Positions 22,024 through 31,115 are shown, numbered from the stretch's first letter. The stretch: DNA of 64,000 nucleotides from Rhodospirillales bacterium 70-18 (GCA_001899585.1 MKWE01000031.1:209168-273167), one strand, 5' to 3'. Numbers and translations are program-made. Notes: generated by a model not told the origin, from the letters alone.

Positions 22024-24420
22024 ATGTTTACCGTCCTCACTTGCATTACCGAGCGGCATGACTGGCGCGTACTGATCCTGGCCGTCGCCATTTGCGCCGC
22101 GAGCAGCGTCGCCGCGATGAACGGGCTTTCGCGTGCGGCGGCGACCGTCGGGCGCGGGCGGTTCGCCTGGATCGGCGCGGCGGCGTTCGCATTCGGCGGC
22201 GGCATCTGGGCGACCCACTTCATTGCCATGCTGGCCTACGAGCCCGGCGTGCCGGTCGGCCTCACCTGGGGCGCCACCATCCTGTCGATGGTCGTCGCGA
22301 TGCTCGGCGCATTGCTGGCCTTCGTCATCGCGCTGGACCGCGGCGGCGGCACCTCCGCCCTGCTGGTCGGCGGCCTGATCGCCGGTGCCGCCATCGCGGC
22401 GATGCATTACGTGGGCATGGCCGCGGTCCAGCTGCCCGGCGGCGTCATCTGGGATACCGGGCTGATGCTGGCCTCGCTGGGCATCGGCGCCGGCGCCGCG
22501 ATGGCCGGCTTCCTGACGATCCCGCGCATCGAGAGCCCCTGGGCGCGGATCGGCGGCGCGGCGCTGCTGACGCTGGCTGTGTGCGGCATGCACCTGACCA
22601 GCATGGCGGCGGCCACGGTGCTGCCCGGCGCCACCCCGGTCCCTGGCCAGCTGCGGGTCGACCCCATGCTGCTGGCCGCCGTCATCGCCGGCGTGACGCT
22701 GCTGACCCTGACGATTGCCATGATCAGCAGCACCGTCGACCGCCATTTTTCCGACCATATCGCCCGCCAGGCCACCCGTTTCCGCCAACTCGCGGACTCC
22801 ACCTTCGAGGGCGTGGTGATCCACCGCGACGCCGTGGTGCTGGACGCGAACGCGACCCTGTGCCGCCTGATCGGGCGCCCGCCCCGCGAGATCATCGGCC
22901 GCCGGCTGGCCGACCTGTTCCTGGCGCATTCCCACGCGCCCCTGCTGCGCCACCTGGACGAGGACGCCGGCGGCACCATCGAGCTGGACATGCGCCTGCC
23001 GGATGGCGGCGCGCTGCCGGTGGAAGGCATGGCGCGCGCCATCGACCATGACGGCCAGCCCGCCCGGGTGATGGTGCTGCGGGACCTGCGCGAGCGCCGC
23101 GCCGCCCAGGACCAGATCCGCCACATGGCGCACCACGACGCGCTGACGGGGCTGGCCAACCGCTTCCTGCTGCACGACCGGCTCGGCCAGGCGATCGCCC
23201 AGGCCATCCGCGATCCCGAAAAGCAGGTGGCGGTGCTGTGCCTGGATTTCGACCGCTTCAAGACGGTCAACGACCTGCTAGGCCATGCCGCCGGCGACGC
23301 CCTGCTGCAACAGGCCGCCGAACGCCTGCGCGCGGCCGTGCGCGCGACCGACACCGTCGCCCGGCTGGGCGGCGACGAGTTCGCCATCGTGCAGACCAGC
23401 ACGAACCAGCCCACCGCCGCGGCGGCGCTGGCCGAGCGGCTGATCGAAAGCATCTCGGCGCCGTACGATATCGATGGCCGGCAGGCCACCATCGGGCTCA
23501 GCATCGGCGTCGCCATATTTCCCGGCGATGCAGGCACCGCCGCCTCGCTGCTGCAGAACGCCGACACCGCGCTGTACCGGGCCAAGCAGGACGGCGCCCG
23601 CCAGGACCGGGGCGGCATGGCGCGGTTTTTCGAGCCGGCGATGGACCAGCGCCTGCATCATCGGCGCCTGCTGGAGCGCGACCTGCGCGAGGCCATCGGC
23701 ACCCCGCAACTGGTGCTGCACTACCAGCCGCTGCTGCGCGGCAGCGACCATCGCATCGTGGGCTACGAAGCGCTGCTGCGCTGGAGCCATCCGGAGCACG
23801 GCAACATCAGCCCCGGCGAGTTCATCCCGCTGGCCGAGGAGAGCGGGGCGATCATCCCGCTCGGCCTGTGGGTGCTGGAAACCGCCTGCGCCGAGGCGGC
23901 GCGCTGGCCGGCGCCGCTGTCCGTCGCCATCAACCTATCGCCCGCGCAGTTTCGCCGGCCCGACCTGGTGGAACAACTGACGGGGGTGCTGGCCCGCACC
24001 GGCCTGGACCCGACCCGCGTGGAGCTTGAGATCACCGAAAGCGTACTGATCGACAATGCCGATCAGGCGCTGGTCACGCTCACCCGCATGAAGGCGCTGG
24101 GCGTGCGCATCTCGCTGGACGATTTCGGCACCGGCTACTCGTCGCTGGGCTATCTCAGCCGCTTTCCGTTCGACAAGATCAAGATCGACCAGTCCTTCGT
24201 GCGCGACATGGTGACCGACCGGAACGCCTGCGCCATCGTTCAGGCCATCATCGGGCTCGGCCGCAGCCTGCGCCTGCTGGTGACCGCCGAGGGCGTGGAG
24301 ACGGACGCGCAGTTGCAACTGCTGGAGGCGCATCATTGCGACCAGTTCCAGGGCTACCTGCTCGGCCGCCCCCGGCCGGCCCATGCGCTGATGCTGGCGG
24401 TGTCCGCGGTTGGGGAATGA
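22024..24420 (+). CDS. MHYT-PAS-GGDEF-EAL cyclic-di-GMP signalling protein
   Basis: A 798-residue inner-membrane protein. The N-terminal 240 residues form an MHYT sensor of about seven membrane helices with the motif repeated as THFIAM, MHYVGM and MHLTSM; MHYT domains are proposed to bind copper and sense gases such as O2, CO or NO. A PAS domain (about 255-355) follows. The GGDEF domain has an intact GGDEF at 449-453. The EAL domain has Glu582 in YEALLRW, DDFGTGYSSLGYL and KIDQSF. Both synthase and phosphodiesterase sites look functional. The ATG at 22024 gives the usual MHYT start; the GTG at 22009 is an alternative. Confidence 0.93.
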   Translation: MFTVLTCITERHDWRVLILAVAICAASSVAAMNGLSRAAATVGRGRFAWIGAAAFAFGGGIWATHFIAMLAYEPGVPVGLTWGATILSMVVAMLGALLAFVIALDRGGGTSALLVGGLIAGAAIAAMHYVGMAAVQLPGGVIWDTGLMLASLGIGAGAAMAGFLTIPRIESPWARIGGAALLTLAVCGMHLTSMAAATVLPGATPVPGQLRVDPMLLAAVIAGVTLLTLTIAMISSTVDRHFSDHIARQATRFRQLADSTFEGVVIHRDAVVLDANATLCRLIGRPPREIIGRRLADLFLAHSHAPLLRHLDEDAGGTIELDMRLPDGGALPVEGMARAIDHDGQPARVMVLRDLRERRAAQDQIRHMAHHDALTGLANRFLLHDRLGQAIAQAIRDPEKQVAVLCLDFDRFKTVNDLLGHAAGDALLQQAAERLRAAVRATDTVARLGGDEFAIVQTSTNQPTAAAALAERLIESISAPYDIDGRQATIGLSIGVAIFPGDAGTAASLLQNADTALYRAKQDGARQDRGGMARFFEPAMDQRLHHRRLLERDLREAIGTPQLVLHYQPLLRGSDHRIVGYEALLRWSHPEHGNISPGEFIPLAEESGAIIPLGLWVLETACAEAARWPAPLSVAINLSPAQFRRPDLVEQLTGVLARTGLDPTRVELEITESVLIDNADQALVTLTRMKALGVRISLDDFGTGYSSLGYLSRFPFDKIKIDQSFVRDMVTDRNACAIVQAIIGLGRSLRLLVTAEGVETDAQLQLLEAHHCDQFQGYLLGRPRPAHALMLAVSAVGE

Positions 24421-24699
24421 TGCCGGCGGGGCGAGGGGCGAAGAGGTGCGACCACGCCGGGTGGGCGTATCAATCATTCGATCGATTGGTATTAGCCAGC
24501 CAGCAAGCTGAGCTTGCGGATATCCTCATCACGAATGACATTGTCGACGGCCCGGATGAGGTTTTCGTGCCGCCGGTTTTAAAGCCGGCAGCGTTTGCCT
24601 GCCTGCTTCAGGGCGGTCACCCGGAACCACCGTCCTGCGCAACCGCGCCGGCGCGAAGGGCCGGGGCGAGCGCGCGGCCGCCGGAAGGGTCTGGCGGGT
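24421..24699. other. Non-coding stretch between the GGDEF-EAL and GT61-like genes
   Basis: 279 bp with no convincing gene on either strand. Base composition drops sharply near 24465. It holds a perfect palindrome GCCGGTTTTAAAGCCGGC around 24575-24592, which could be a terminator or operator, and a hairpin-forming AGCAAGCTGAGCTTGCG near 24500. Nothing else recognisable. It marks the left edge of the AT-richer cassette. Confidence 0.5.
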
Positions 24700-25929
24700 T
24701 CAGGCGGCGGCGATGTCCAGCAGGCCACGCATGGTCGGCTCGTCGATCTCGTTGGGGAAGTCGAGCAGAACGCGCTGGCTGATCACCGGGAAGGTGTGGG
24801 AATGCAGCACGTGCCAGTCATCGTTGGTCCACTCGTATTCCTGCTGGTAGTGCCGATGTGCAAGTACAGTGACACTTGCCTGTGGCGCAATAAAGAAGCG
24901 ATTTGTGCACGCCGTCGAACCGTAGGAAATGATGATCCGGTCGGCGTGGCGAAGCGTGCAGATATATTCGCTGATATCCGCGAAGTCGCTTACTGAAACG
25001 AACCGAAAGCCAGCCGCCTCGGCGATGGCTCGGGCGGCGGGAAAGACATACATTGACCGGGTAGGAGAACAGGCGAGCGGGTCGTCGGAACTCTTGATGA
25101 GAATGATCTTGCGGCTGAGGTCGTAGCGATGGGCGTGACGAGCGTAGATTCCGCCGGCGACTTCTATGAGCGTGGCTGCGGAATCGGCGAAGTCGTGCTT
25201 GATCTCGCGCAGGTCGCCGAAAGTCATGACCTTGTCACGCTTCTCGTAAGGGAGTTTCTGCCAGTTCACGACGCGGTTGAACCAGCGATTGCGGCGCATG
25301 GCGAGCCAGGCGAAGCGGTAGATGCGGCCATCTTCCAGGAGTAGGATGCGATCTTCCGGCAGAAGCTCGACGAGAAGCTGATAGATGAACGGCAAGCGGG
25401 CCTTGACCACGGCGCTGATGCCGACGCGCAGCGGAACCCCGAGTTGCTCATAGAAGGCGAGGAATGACATGATCTCCGACAGGGCATGCCCGGCGTTGAG
25501 GCCAGATATGCAGAGCATCGCCACGGGTTCTTCGATTATTTCGGTCGCGCTTGCCAAAAAATTTGCGTCTTGATTAGCACGATATTGAATAAAAGTTTCA
25601 ACCGCACGGGCCACCTGCATTGTGATGTCCGAAAAAACGAATGATTGTCCTGTCGGGCGATCCGGTTTGTTGCCAAAATTGAATGGAAATACTTTCCATT
25701 GAAACTGCTGCTCCCAATCGAGAACGGCAAGCTGGATGTGGCAGGCGCAAAGTTCGAACATGCGCGACTCAAGGCCGTCAAGCAGTTCCGGCTCGTCGGC
25801 AACGCGCCGCTCCAGCGTCTGACGCAGGCCATCAAACTGCGGCGGCAACTCCAGGGAGGCAGTCCGTTCGATGCACGTCAGCACGGCATCGATCGTCGGA
25901 GCGGGTTCCAAGGCAGTCGGGTGGGGCAT
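24700..25929 (-). CDS. Uncharacterised protein, distantly GT61/DUF563-like
   Basis: A 409-residue protein I do not recognise with certainty. The C-terminal third has AIAEAAGFRFVSVSD, then YICTLRHADRIIISYGSTACTNRFF and a short hydrophobic ending (ASVTVLAH). This recalls the last Rossmann half of GT61/DUF563 glycosyltransferases, where a Gly-rich loop precedes Asn and a hydrophobic strand. No signal peptide or membrane segment is seen. The DNA is clearly AT-richer and uses more A/T-ending codons than its neighbours, suggesting transfer. Divergent from the FAD oxidoreductase cassette. I chose ATG 25929 because residues before it look like non-coding translation. Glycosyltransferase activity is a hypothesis. 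Confidence 0.6.
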   Translation of the reverse strand: MPHPTALEPAPTIDAVLTCIERTASLELPPQFDGLRQTLERRVADEPELLDGLESRMFELCACHIQLAVLDWEQQFQWKVFPFNFGNKPDRPTGQSFVFSDITMQVARAVETFIQYRANQDANFLASATEIIEEPVAMLCISGLNAGHALSEIMSFLAFYEQLGVPLRVGISAVVKARLPFIYQLLVELLPEDRILLLEDGRIYRFAWLAMRRNRWFNRVVNWQKLPYEKRDKVMTFGDLREIKHDFADSAATLIEVAGGIYARHAHRYDLSRKIILIKSSDDPLACSPTRSMYVFPAARAIAEAAGFRFVSVSDFADISEYICTLRHADRIIISYGSTACTNRFFIAPQASVTVLAHRHYQQEYEWTNDDWHVLHSHTFPVISQRVLLDFPNEIDEPTMRGLLDIAAA

Positions 25930-26144
25930 CGGATGCTTTCGCGTTACGCCGTGACAGATATTCCCACAGGAGGAGAGCGGCGCACAACCGGTGTCGCGCG
26001 GTGGGCGGGATGCGATGTCACCTGACACCAAATCAGCTTCCAGCGGTCCGATGGCGCGGTCCTGACGTGTTGCGATGCAATATCATATGTATTAAATGAG
26101 GATCATACCGATCGCATGGCACGCAATGCGCAGGAGCCGTCAGA
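25930..26144. promoter_or_regulatory. Divergent control region of the glycan-type cassette
   Basis: 215 bp between two divergent genes. The right part, around 26075-26105, is AT-rich for this genome (ATATCATATGTATTAAATGA) and is a credible -10 region for the rightward genes. ATATCATATG includes the palindromic core CATATG. No recognisable regulator site. Confidence 0.45.
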
Positions 26145-27266
26145 ATGCCCTTCCGCATCGCGATCATCGGTGCCGGCTGGTACGGCTGCCATATCGGCCT
26201 GGCGCTGCAGTCGCTCGGCATGGATGTCGAGATATTCGACAAGGCGCACCGGCCGTTCCACCTGGCCTCCGGCAACAACCAGTTCCGCCTCCACCAGGGG
26301 TTCCATTACGCCCGCCATCACGGCACGCGCATGCAGTCGCGCGACGGGTTCATCCGGTTCATGGAGCGCTACCCGACGCTGAGCGCCGACGTGGCCGAGA
26401 ACATCTATGCGGTGCCGAACGAATCCAGCCTGATGGATTTCAACACCTACAAGCTGATCATGGTGTCCTCGGGCCTGAATTTCGTGGAATTGCCACCGGG
26501 CGGCGACCTGCTGACCAATGTGGAGGGCATGGTCCACACCCATGAGCGGGTCATCCTGATCGACCGCGCCCGCCGCTATTTCGGCGAGCGGCTGCGCAAT
26601 GTGCTGCGCTTCAACACGCCGGTAGAGCAGATCACCGAGGTCGGTTCGGGCGTGCTGGTGAACGGCCGCCGCTACGACTACGCGATCGACGCCACCTGGG
26701 GCCATCGCGGCGGCCTGCGCATCCCGGTGATCTACGAGCCGACGCTGCTGCTGTACTATGAAACCGCCGAGCGGGTGCCCGCCGTCACCCTGGTGGATGG
26801 GCCGCTCTGCTCGGTCTACCCCACCGAGGATGCCAACATCTACACGCTCTCCAGCGTGCCGCACACGCCGCTCGGCCGGTTCGACAGCAGCGCCGCCGCG
26901 GTGGCCTGCCGCGACACCGTCACCGCCGAACTGGTGGCCGCCAAGCGCGACGCCATGGAGAGGCAGATGTCGGTCAACATGCCGAGCTTCCGCGACCGCT
27001 TCCGCTTCATGGGCATCCAACTCGCGATCAAAACCAAACCGGTCGGCAGCTTCGACGACCGCAGTTGCCACGTCTATCGCGACGGCCGCACCTTCGTGGT
27101 GATGTCCGGCAAGATCGACACCATTTTTTTCGCCACCGAGCGCATACTGTCGATGATCGAGGCCGCGCAGTCCGACATGCCGGCCTTCGAGGGGCCGGGC
27201 ATCAAGCAGGACATCCTCGCCCCCGGCGCCCCGGCGGCCGGCGGCATCGCGGTGGAGGTGGGCTGA
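26145..27266 (+). CDS. FAD-dependent oxidoreductase of a glycan-type cassette
   Basis: A 373-residue protein opening with the dinucleotide-binding motif GAGWYG (residues 9-14) and an acidic strand end EIFDK, as in DAO/amine-oxidase-like flavoproteins. LASGNNQFRLHQGFHY resembles the loop after the FAD site in this group. I believe relatives occur in surface-polysaccharide loci of unrelated bacteria, but none has a function I can name. It starts a three-gene coupled unit; its TGA overlaps the next ATG (TGATG). Likely acts on a sugar or sugar nucleotide; a UDP-galactopyranose-mutase-like use of FAD is possible. Confidence 0.75.
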   Translation: MPFRIAIIGAGWYGCHIGLALQSLGMDVEIFDKAHRPFHLASGNNQFRLHQGFHYARHHGTRMQSRDGFIRFMERYPTLSADVAENIYAVPNESSLMDFNTYKLIMVSSGLNFVELPPGGDLLTNVEGMVHTHERVILIDRARRYFGERLRNVLRFNTPVEQITEVGSGVLVNGRRYDYAIDATWGHRGGLRIPVIYEPTLLLYYETAERVPAVTLVDGPLCSVYPTEDANIYTLSSVPHTPLGRFDSSAAAVACRDTVTAELVAAKRDAMERQMSVNMPSFRDRFRFMGIQLAIKTKPVGSFDDRSCHVYRDGRTFVVMSGKIDTIFFATERILSMIEAAQSDMPAFEGPGIKQDILAPGAPAAGGIAVEVG

Positions 27267-28036
27267 TGCGCGACGCCCTGATCGGCCATACCGGCTTCGT
27301 CGGCTCCACCCTGGCGCGCGCCCGCGCCTTCGCCGCCAGCTTCAACTCCCGCTCTATCGGCGAGATCGACGGCGGAAGCTTCGACACGGTGGTGTGCGCC
27401 GGCGTCAGCGCGGTGAAATGGCTGGCCAACAAGGAGCCGGAAGCCGATCTACGAGCGATCCAGGGGCTGATGGCGCATCTGGACACCATCAGCGCCGGGC
27501 ATTTCGTGCTGGTTTCCACCATCGACGTCTACCGCGAGCCGGTCGGCGTGACCGAGGCGGATGAGCCGCCGACCGAGGGGCTGCACCCGTACGGGCTGCA
27601 CCGCCTGCAGCTTGAGCGCTGGGTGGCCGGGCGGTTCCCGCGCCACACCATCGTCCGCCTGCCCGGCCTGTTCGGCGAGGGGCTGCGCAAGAACCTGATC
27701 TTCGACATGCTGCACGCCAACCAGACCGACCGCATCAGCCCGAGCGGCGTGCTGCAATGGTACCCGATGCGCCGCTTCCCGGCCGATCTGGCGCGCATCC
27801 AGGCGGCCGCGCCGACGCTGGTCAACATCGCGGTGGAGCCGCTGCGCACCGAGGCGATTCGCGCCCGCTTCTTCCCCGAGGTCGCGATCGGCGGGCCGGA
27901 GCTGCCGGCGCCGCGCTACGACATGCACACCAACCAGGCCGGCCTGCTGGGTGGGGAGGGAGCCTATCACCTGCGCGGCGCGGCGGTCATGGACGAGTTG
28001 GGCCGCTTCATCGACGCCGAACGGGCCAGTGCGTGA
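27266..28036 (+). CDS. Extended-type SDR (NAD-dependent epimerase/dehydratase-like), atypical active site
   Basis: A 256-residue, short Rossmann protein. The cofactor motif is IGHTGFVGS (6-14) and the catalytic region is LVSTIDVY (82-89) with Ser84/Thr85. The usual YxxxK reads Y109-G-L-H-R113: Lys is replaced by Arg. LIFDMLH and the NPYG-like HPYGLHR stretch are as in sugar-nucleotide SDRs, but the length is well below the usual 310-350, so the substrate domain is reduced. Coupled to both neighbours by TGATG. Probably a sugar-nucleotide reductase or epimerase, or a catalytically altered relative. Confidence 0.75.
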   Translation: MRDALIGHTGFVGSTLARARAFAASFNSRSIGEIDGGSFDTVVCAGVSAVKWLANKEPEADLRAIQGLMAHLDTISAGHFVLVSTIDVYREPVGVTEADEPPTEGLHPYGLHRLQLERWVAGRFPRHTIVRLPGLFGEGLRKNLIFDMLHANQTDRISPSGVLQWYPMRRFPADLARIQAAAPTLVNIAVEPLRTEAIRARFFPEVAIGGPELPAPRYDMHTNQAGLLGGEGAYHLRGAAVMDELGRFIDAERASA

Positions 28037-28863
28037 TGCCGCCCGCCCCGCCGCTGCTCGCCGTCTCCAACCTAGCCATTCCGGCCACCGCCACCTCGGC
28101 CGACCTGGCCGGGCTGCGGGCGCTGGGCGTGCGGGGGCTGGAGGTGGCGCCGACCCGCCTGGCCGCCTGGGAGGCGCTGGCCGCACCGGTGCTGGTGGAA
28201 TACCGCGACCGGCTGGACGATGCCGGCCTGGTCGTCTCCTCGCTGCAGGCGCTGCTGTTCGGCACCACCGGGCTGCATCTGCTGGGCGAGGCGGCGGCGT
28301 TCGAGGCGATGCGGGCGCATCTGCGCCACGTCGCCGCGATCGGGGGGCGGCTGGGCGCGCGGGTTGGCGTATTCGGCTCGCCGCGCAACCGGCTGCGCGG
28401 CGCCCTGCCGGCCGAGGCCGCCTGGGCGCTGGGCCGCGAGCGCCTGGGCGTGCTGGCCCGCACCGTGGCCGAGACGGGGTTCGCGCTGGGGCTGGAGCCG
28501 GTGCCGCCGGTCTATGGCGGCGACTTCCTCACCCGGGCGGAGGAGGTGATCCAGATGGTGACCGAGGTGGACCATCCCGGGCTGGTGGTGCATCTGGACA
28601 CCGGCTGCGTGATGCTGGGCGGCGACTCGATCGCCGAAGCCGTGGCGGCGGCCGGCCCGCTCCTCGGGCATTTCCACATCGCCGAACCGAAGCTGGGGAC
28701 GTTCGATGCGCCGCAATGCGAGCACGACGCCGCCGCGGCCGCCCTGCGCGCCGCCCAATATCGCGGCTGGATCGCCATCGAGATGCTGGAGCAGCCGGAG
28801 GCGCCGATGCAGGCGGTGCGCCAGGCCGTTACCTTCGCAGCCGAGCACTACCTGCGCGGCTGA
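28036..28863 (+). CDS. TIM-barrel sugar phosphate isomerase/epimerase-like protein
   Basis: A 275-residue AP-endonuclease-2/xylose-isomerase-like barrel. Candidate metal ligands fall at the expected strand ends: Glu in GLEPVPPVYGG, Asp in HLDTGCVMLGG, His in GHFHIAEP and Glu in IAIEMLEQ. Such proteins isomerise or epimerise sugars or keto-acids, or act as dehydratases. ATG at 28036 overlaps the preceding TGA. It ends the cassette; 80 bp later lies a degenerate copy of a hairpin repeat also seen at 47.6 and 51.1 kb. Confidence 0.8.
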   Translation: MPPAPPLLAVSNLAIPATATSADLAGLRALGVRGLEVAPTRLAAWEALAAPVLVEYRDRLDDAGLVVSSLQALLFGTTGLHLLGEAAAFEAMRAHLRHVAAIGGRLGARVGVFGSPRNRLRGALPAEAAWALGRERLGVLARTVAETGFALGLEPVPPVYGGDFLTRAEEVIQMVTEVDHPGLVVHLDTGCVMLGGDSIAEAVAAAGPLLGHFHIAEPKLGTFDAPQCEHDAAAAALRAAQYRGWIAIEMLEQPEAPMQAVRQAVTFAAEHYLRG

Positions 28864-28907
28864 CGTGCCGTTGGGCGGCGAAGCGAGAACGACCGTTTTT
28901 TATCAAT

Positions 28908-28944
28908 GAGATGACGGCCGCTTCCTTCAGCGGCAATCACGCTC
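28908..28944. repeat. Degenerate copy of the GAGCGTGATGACC hairpin repeat
   Basis: GAG-ATGACGGCCGCT, loop TCCTTC, AGCGGCAATCACGCTC. It matches the hairpin half of the repeats at 47593 and 51025, with several lost pairs on the left arm. It lies between two convergent genes, and the stop codon of the Lrp-type gene begins within its last base. Confidence 0.6.
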
Positions 28945-29192
28945 TACCGGCCGACGAAGGCATTGAAGGTGATCAGCGTATAGGTGTCCTTCACGCCCGG
29001 CAGGGTCTGGATCTTCTCGGTGACGAACAGGCCGGTGTCCTGCTCCGGCTCCAGGTAGAACTTGCCCAGCAGGTCGTATTGGCCGGAGGTGGAGTGCAAC
29101 TCGGACAACTCCTCGATGGCATCGGCGGCGAGCTGGGCGACGCGGTAGGCATGCCCCATGTCGCATTTTATCATGACGTAGATGGCGCGCAT
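28944..29192 (-). CDS. Stand-alone AsnC/Lrp ligand-binding (RAM) domain protein
   Basis: An 82-residue protein that is only the ligand-binding half of an AsnC/Lrp regulator: IYVMIKCDMGHAYRVA, SGQYDLLGKFYLE and LPGVKDTYTLITFNAF follow the beta-alpha-beta-beta-alpha-beta RAM pattern. There is no helix-turn-helix. Such single-domain proteins bind amino acids and may modulate full-length Lrp members by mixed oligomers. Its place downstream of no obvious partner gives no clue to target. Start ATG 29192 is at an AT-rich boundary. Confidence 0.85.
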   Translation of the reverse strand: MRAIYVMIKCDMGHAYRVAQLAADAIEELSELHSTSGQYDLLGKFYLEPEQDTGLFVTEKIQTLPGVKDTYTLITFNAFVGR

Positions 29193-29358
29193 CTAACTAC
29201 CTGTTTTAATTCGTGTTTTTAGTATGCGATCAATTGGCGGATCGCGGCGGTGGTCAGGCTTCCTGATCGGCGGGCGCATCACGGGCAACCCACCCAAGAC
29301 GCGGCGATGCTGCCGCCCCGCGCGGCACGGCGTCAAGCACCGCCGGCGGCGCACCGCC

Positions 29359-29952
29359 TCAGCCGCCGATCACCCGCGCCATCGCGTCGTCGTCGCGGAA
29401 CTGGCGGCCCAGGTCGGCCACGCAGCGCCCGATCAGCGGCGCCATCATCTCGGCGGAGGGCTGCGTGTAGGCGACGTCCTGGCAATGCGCGACATAGCTG
29501 TGCGACAGCCGCGCCGCGCCGCGCGTGGCGGTGACGCCGGCGGCCACATCGACCACCACCGACCAGTACAGCCCGGTGCTGGACGCCTTCACCTGGAAAC
29601 GCTGCACCGCCCCCTCCACCACCACCGGCGCGCCATCGCCGCCCGGCTGGTGGCCCGCCGCCAGCAATTCGGCGGCGATCGCCTCGTGCACCAGCCGCCC
29701 CGGCGTCGGCTGCACCACATAGGCGCCGACCGAGCGGCCGTCGCCGTCCAGCCGGTCGCCCACCACGCCCGGCCGCGCGGCATCCGTGACCTCGCCGAAC
29801 GGCCGCACCGCCACGATCGCCCGCGCCGCCCGCGACAGCGGCGAGGCGACCGAGCCCGGCGCATCGGCCGGCACCCGTACGATCAGGTCGCCCTGCGGCG
29901 CCGCACATCCCGCCAGCGCCAGCGCCGCCAGCAAAGCCCCTCGCATCCGCAT
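29359..29952 (-). CDS. Putative outer-membrane lipoprotein
   Basis: A 197-residue protein with a lipobox: MRMRGALLAALALAGC, Cys16 being the predicted lipidated residue. The mature part has a beta-rich pattern (IVAVRPFGEVTDAARPG, VGAYVVQPTPGRLVHEAIAAEL) resembling YajG/DUF4136-type lipoproteins, but I cannot assign a family safely. It is divergent from the zinc dehydrogenase 80 bp away. Function unknown; probably envelope located. Confidence 0.75.
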   Translation of the reverse strand: MRMRGALLAALALAGCAAPQGDLIVRVPADAPGSVASPLSRAARAIVAVRPFGEVTDAARPGVVGDRLDGDGRSVGAYVVQPTPGRLVHEAIAAELLAAGHQPGGDGAPVVVEGAVQRFQVKASSTGLYWSVVVDVAAGVTATRGAARLSHSYVAHCQDVAYTQPSAEMMAPLIGRCVADLGRQFRDDDAMARVIGG

Positions 29953-30032
29953 CCTTGCTCTCCTGTCGCGGCCCGCCCCACTCTATCGCGCCTGTCGCCG
30001 CCGCACACCCATCACCGGAGGGAGAAGCCGCC

Positions 30033-31115
30033 ATGCGCGCCGCCATATTTCGCCAGGGCAGCCTGGTCGTGGACGACATCGCCGAGCCGGCGCCGCTCGC
30101 CGGGCAGGTACTGGTGCGCACCCTCTGCTGCGGCATCTGCGGCTCGGACCTGCACGCGGCGAAGCACAGCCGGCAGTTCGCCGAGCTGTCGCGGCGCACC
30201 GGCGGCCGGTTCAGCATGGACACCACGCGCGACATCGTGTTCGGCCACGAATTCTGCTGCGAGGTGGTCGAGCACGGGCCGGAGACCAGCCGCCGCCTCG
30301 CCCCGGGCACGCTGGTCACCTCGATGCCGCTGACCATCGCCGGGACCGAGGTGCTGGGCATCAGCTACAACGCCGATGCCCCTGGCGGCTTCGGCGAGCG
30401 GATGGCGCTGGCCGAGCGGATGCTGCTGCCGGTGCCCAACGGCCTGCCCGCCGTCCACGCCGCGCTCACGGAGCCGATGGCGGTGGGCTGGCACGCCGTG
30501 CAGCGCGCCCGGCTGGAGCCCGGCGACGTGCCGCTGGTGGTCGGCTGCGGCCCGGTCGGCCTGGCGGTGATCGCCGCCCTCAGGATCAAGGGCGCCCACC
30601 CGATCGTCGCCGCCGATTTCTCCCCCGCCCGCCGGGCGCTGGCGCTGCGCATGGGGGCGGACATCGTGGTGGACCCGGCCGAACACTCCCCCTACGACCG
30701 CTTCCGCGCCGAGATCACCCCGGAGGGCTATGACGCCGGCCGTTACGCCCGCATGTTCGGTGCCGGCCCGCAGCTTCGCCCGGCGGTGGTGTTCGAGTGC
30801 GTGGGGGTCCCGGGCGTGATCCAGCAGGTCATGGAGGGCGCGCCGGCCGAGGCCCGCATCGTGGTGGTCGGCGTGTGCATGGAGCCGGACCGCACCGAGC
30901 CGTTCTTCGCCATCGTCAAGCAGCTCAACCTGCAATTCGTGCTCGCCTACACGCCGCAGGAATTCGCCGACAGCCTGCGCCACATCGCCGAGGGCCTGAT
31001 CGACGTGGCGCCGCTTATCACCGGCACCACCGGCCTGGACGGCGTGGCCGACGCCTTCGCGGCGCTCGGCAACCCGGAGGCGCACGCCAAGATCCTGGTC
31101 GAGCCGTGGCATTGA
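30033..31115 (+). CDS. Zinc-binding alcohol dehydrogenase family protein
   Basis: A 360-residue MDR-superfamily dehydrogenase. The catalytic-zinc region has CGICGSDLH and GHEFCCEVVE, and the NAD(P) motif is VGCGPVGLAVIA. The four clustered cysteines of the structural zinc are missing: the expected segment reads TSMPLTIAGTEVLGISYNAD. Start ATG 30033 follows GGAGGGAGAAG. Substrate unknown; small alcohol or polyol likely. Confidence 0.87.
   Translation: MRAAIFRQGSLVVDDIAEPAPLAGQVLVRTLCCGICGSDLHAAKHSRQFAELSRRTGGRFSMDTTRDIVFGHEFCCEVVEHGPETSRRLAPGTLVTSMPLTIAGTEVLGISYNADAPGGFGERMALAERMLLPVPNGLPAVHAALTEPMAVGWHAVQRARLEPGDVPLVVGCGPVGLAVIAALRIKGAHPIVAADFSPARRALALRMGADIVVDPAEHSPYDRFRAEITPEGYDAGRYARMFGAGPQLRPAVVFECVGVPGVIQQVMEGAPAEARIVVVGVCMEPDRTEPFFAIVKQLNLQFVLAYTPQEFADSLRHIAEGLIDVAPLITGTTGLDGVADAFAALGNPEAHAKILVEPWH

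Noticed and set aside
24421..24699. A truncated mobile element or broken gene at the AT-rich boundary
   Set aside because: Six-frame reading shows no transposase-like or other recognisable segment and no terminal inverted repeats.
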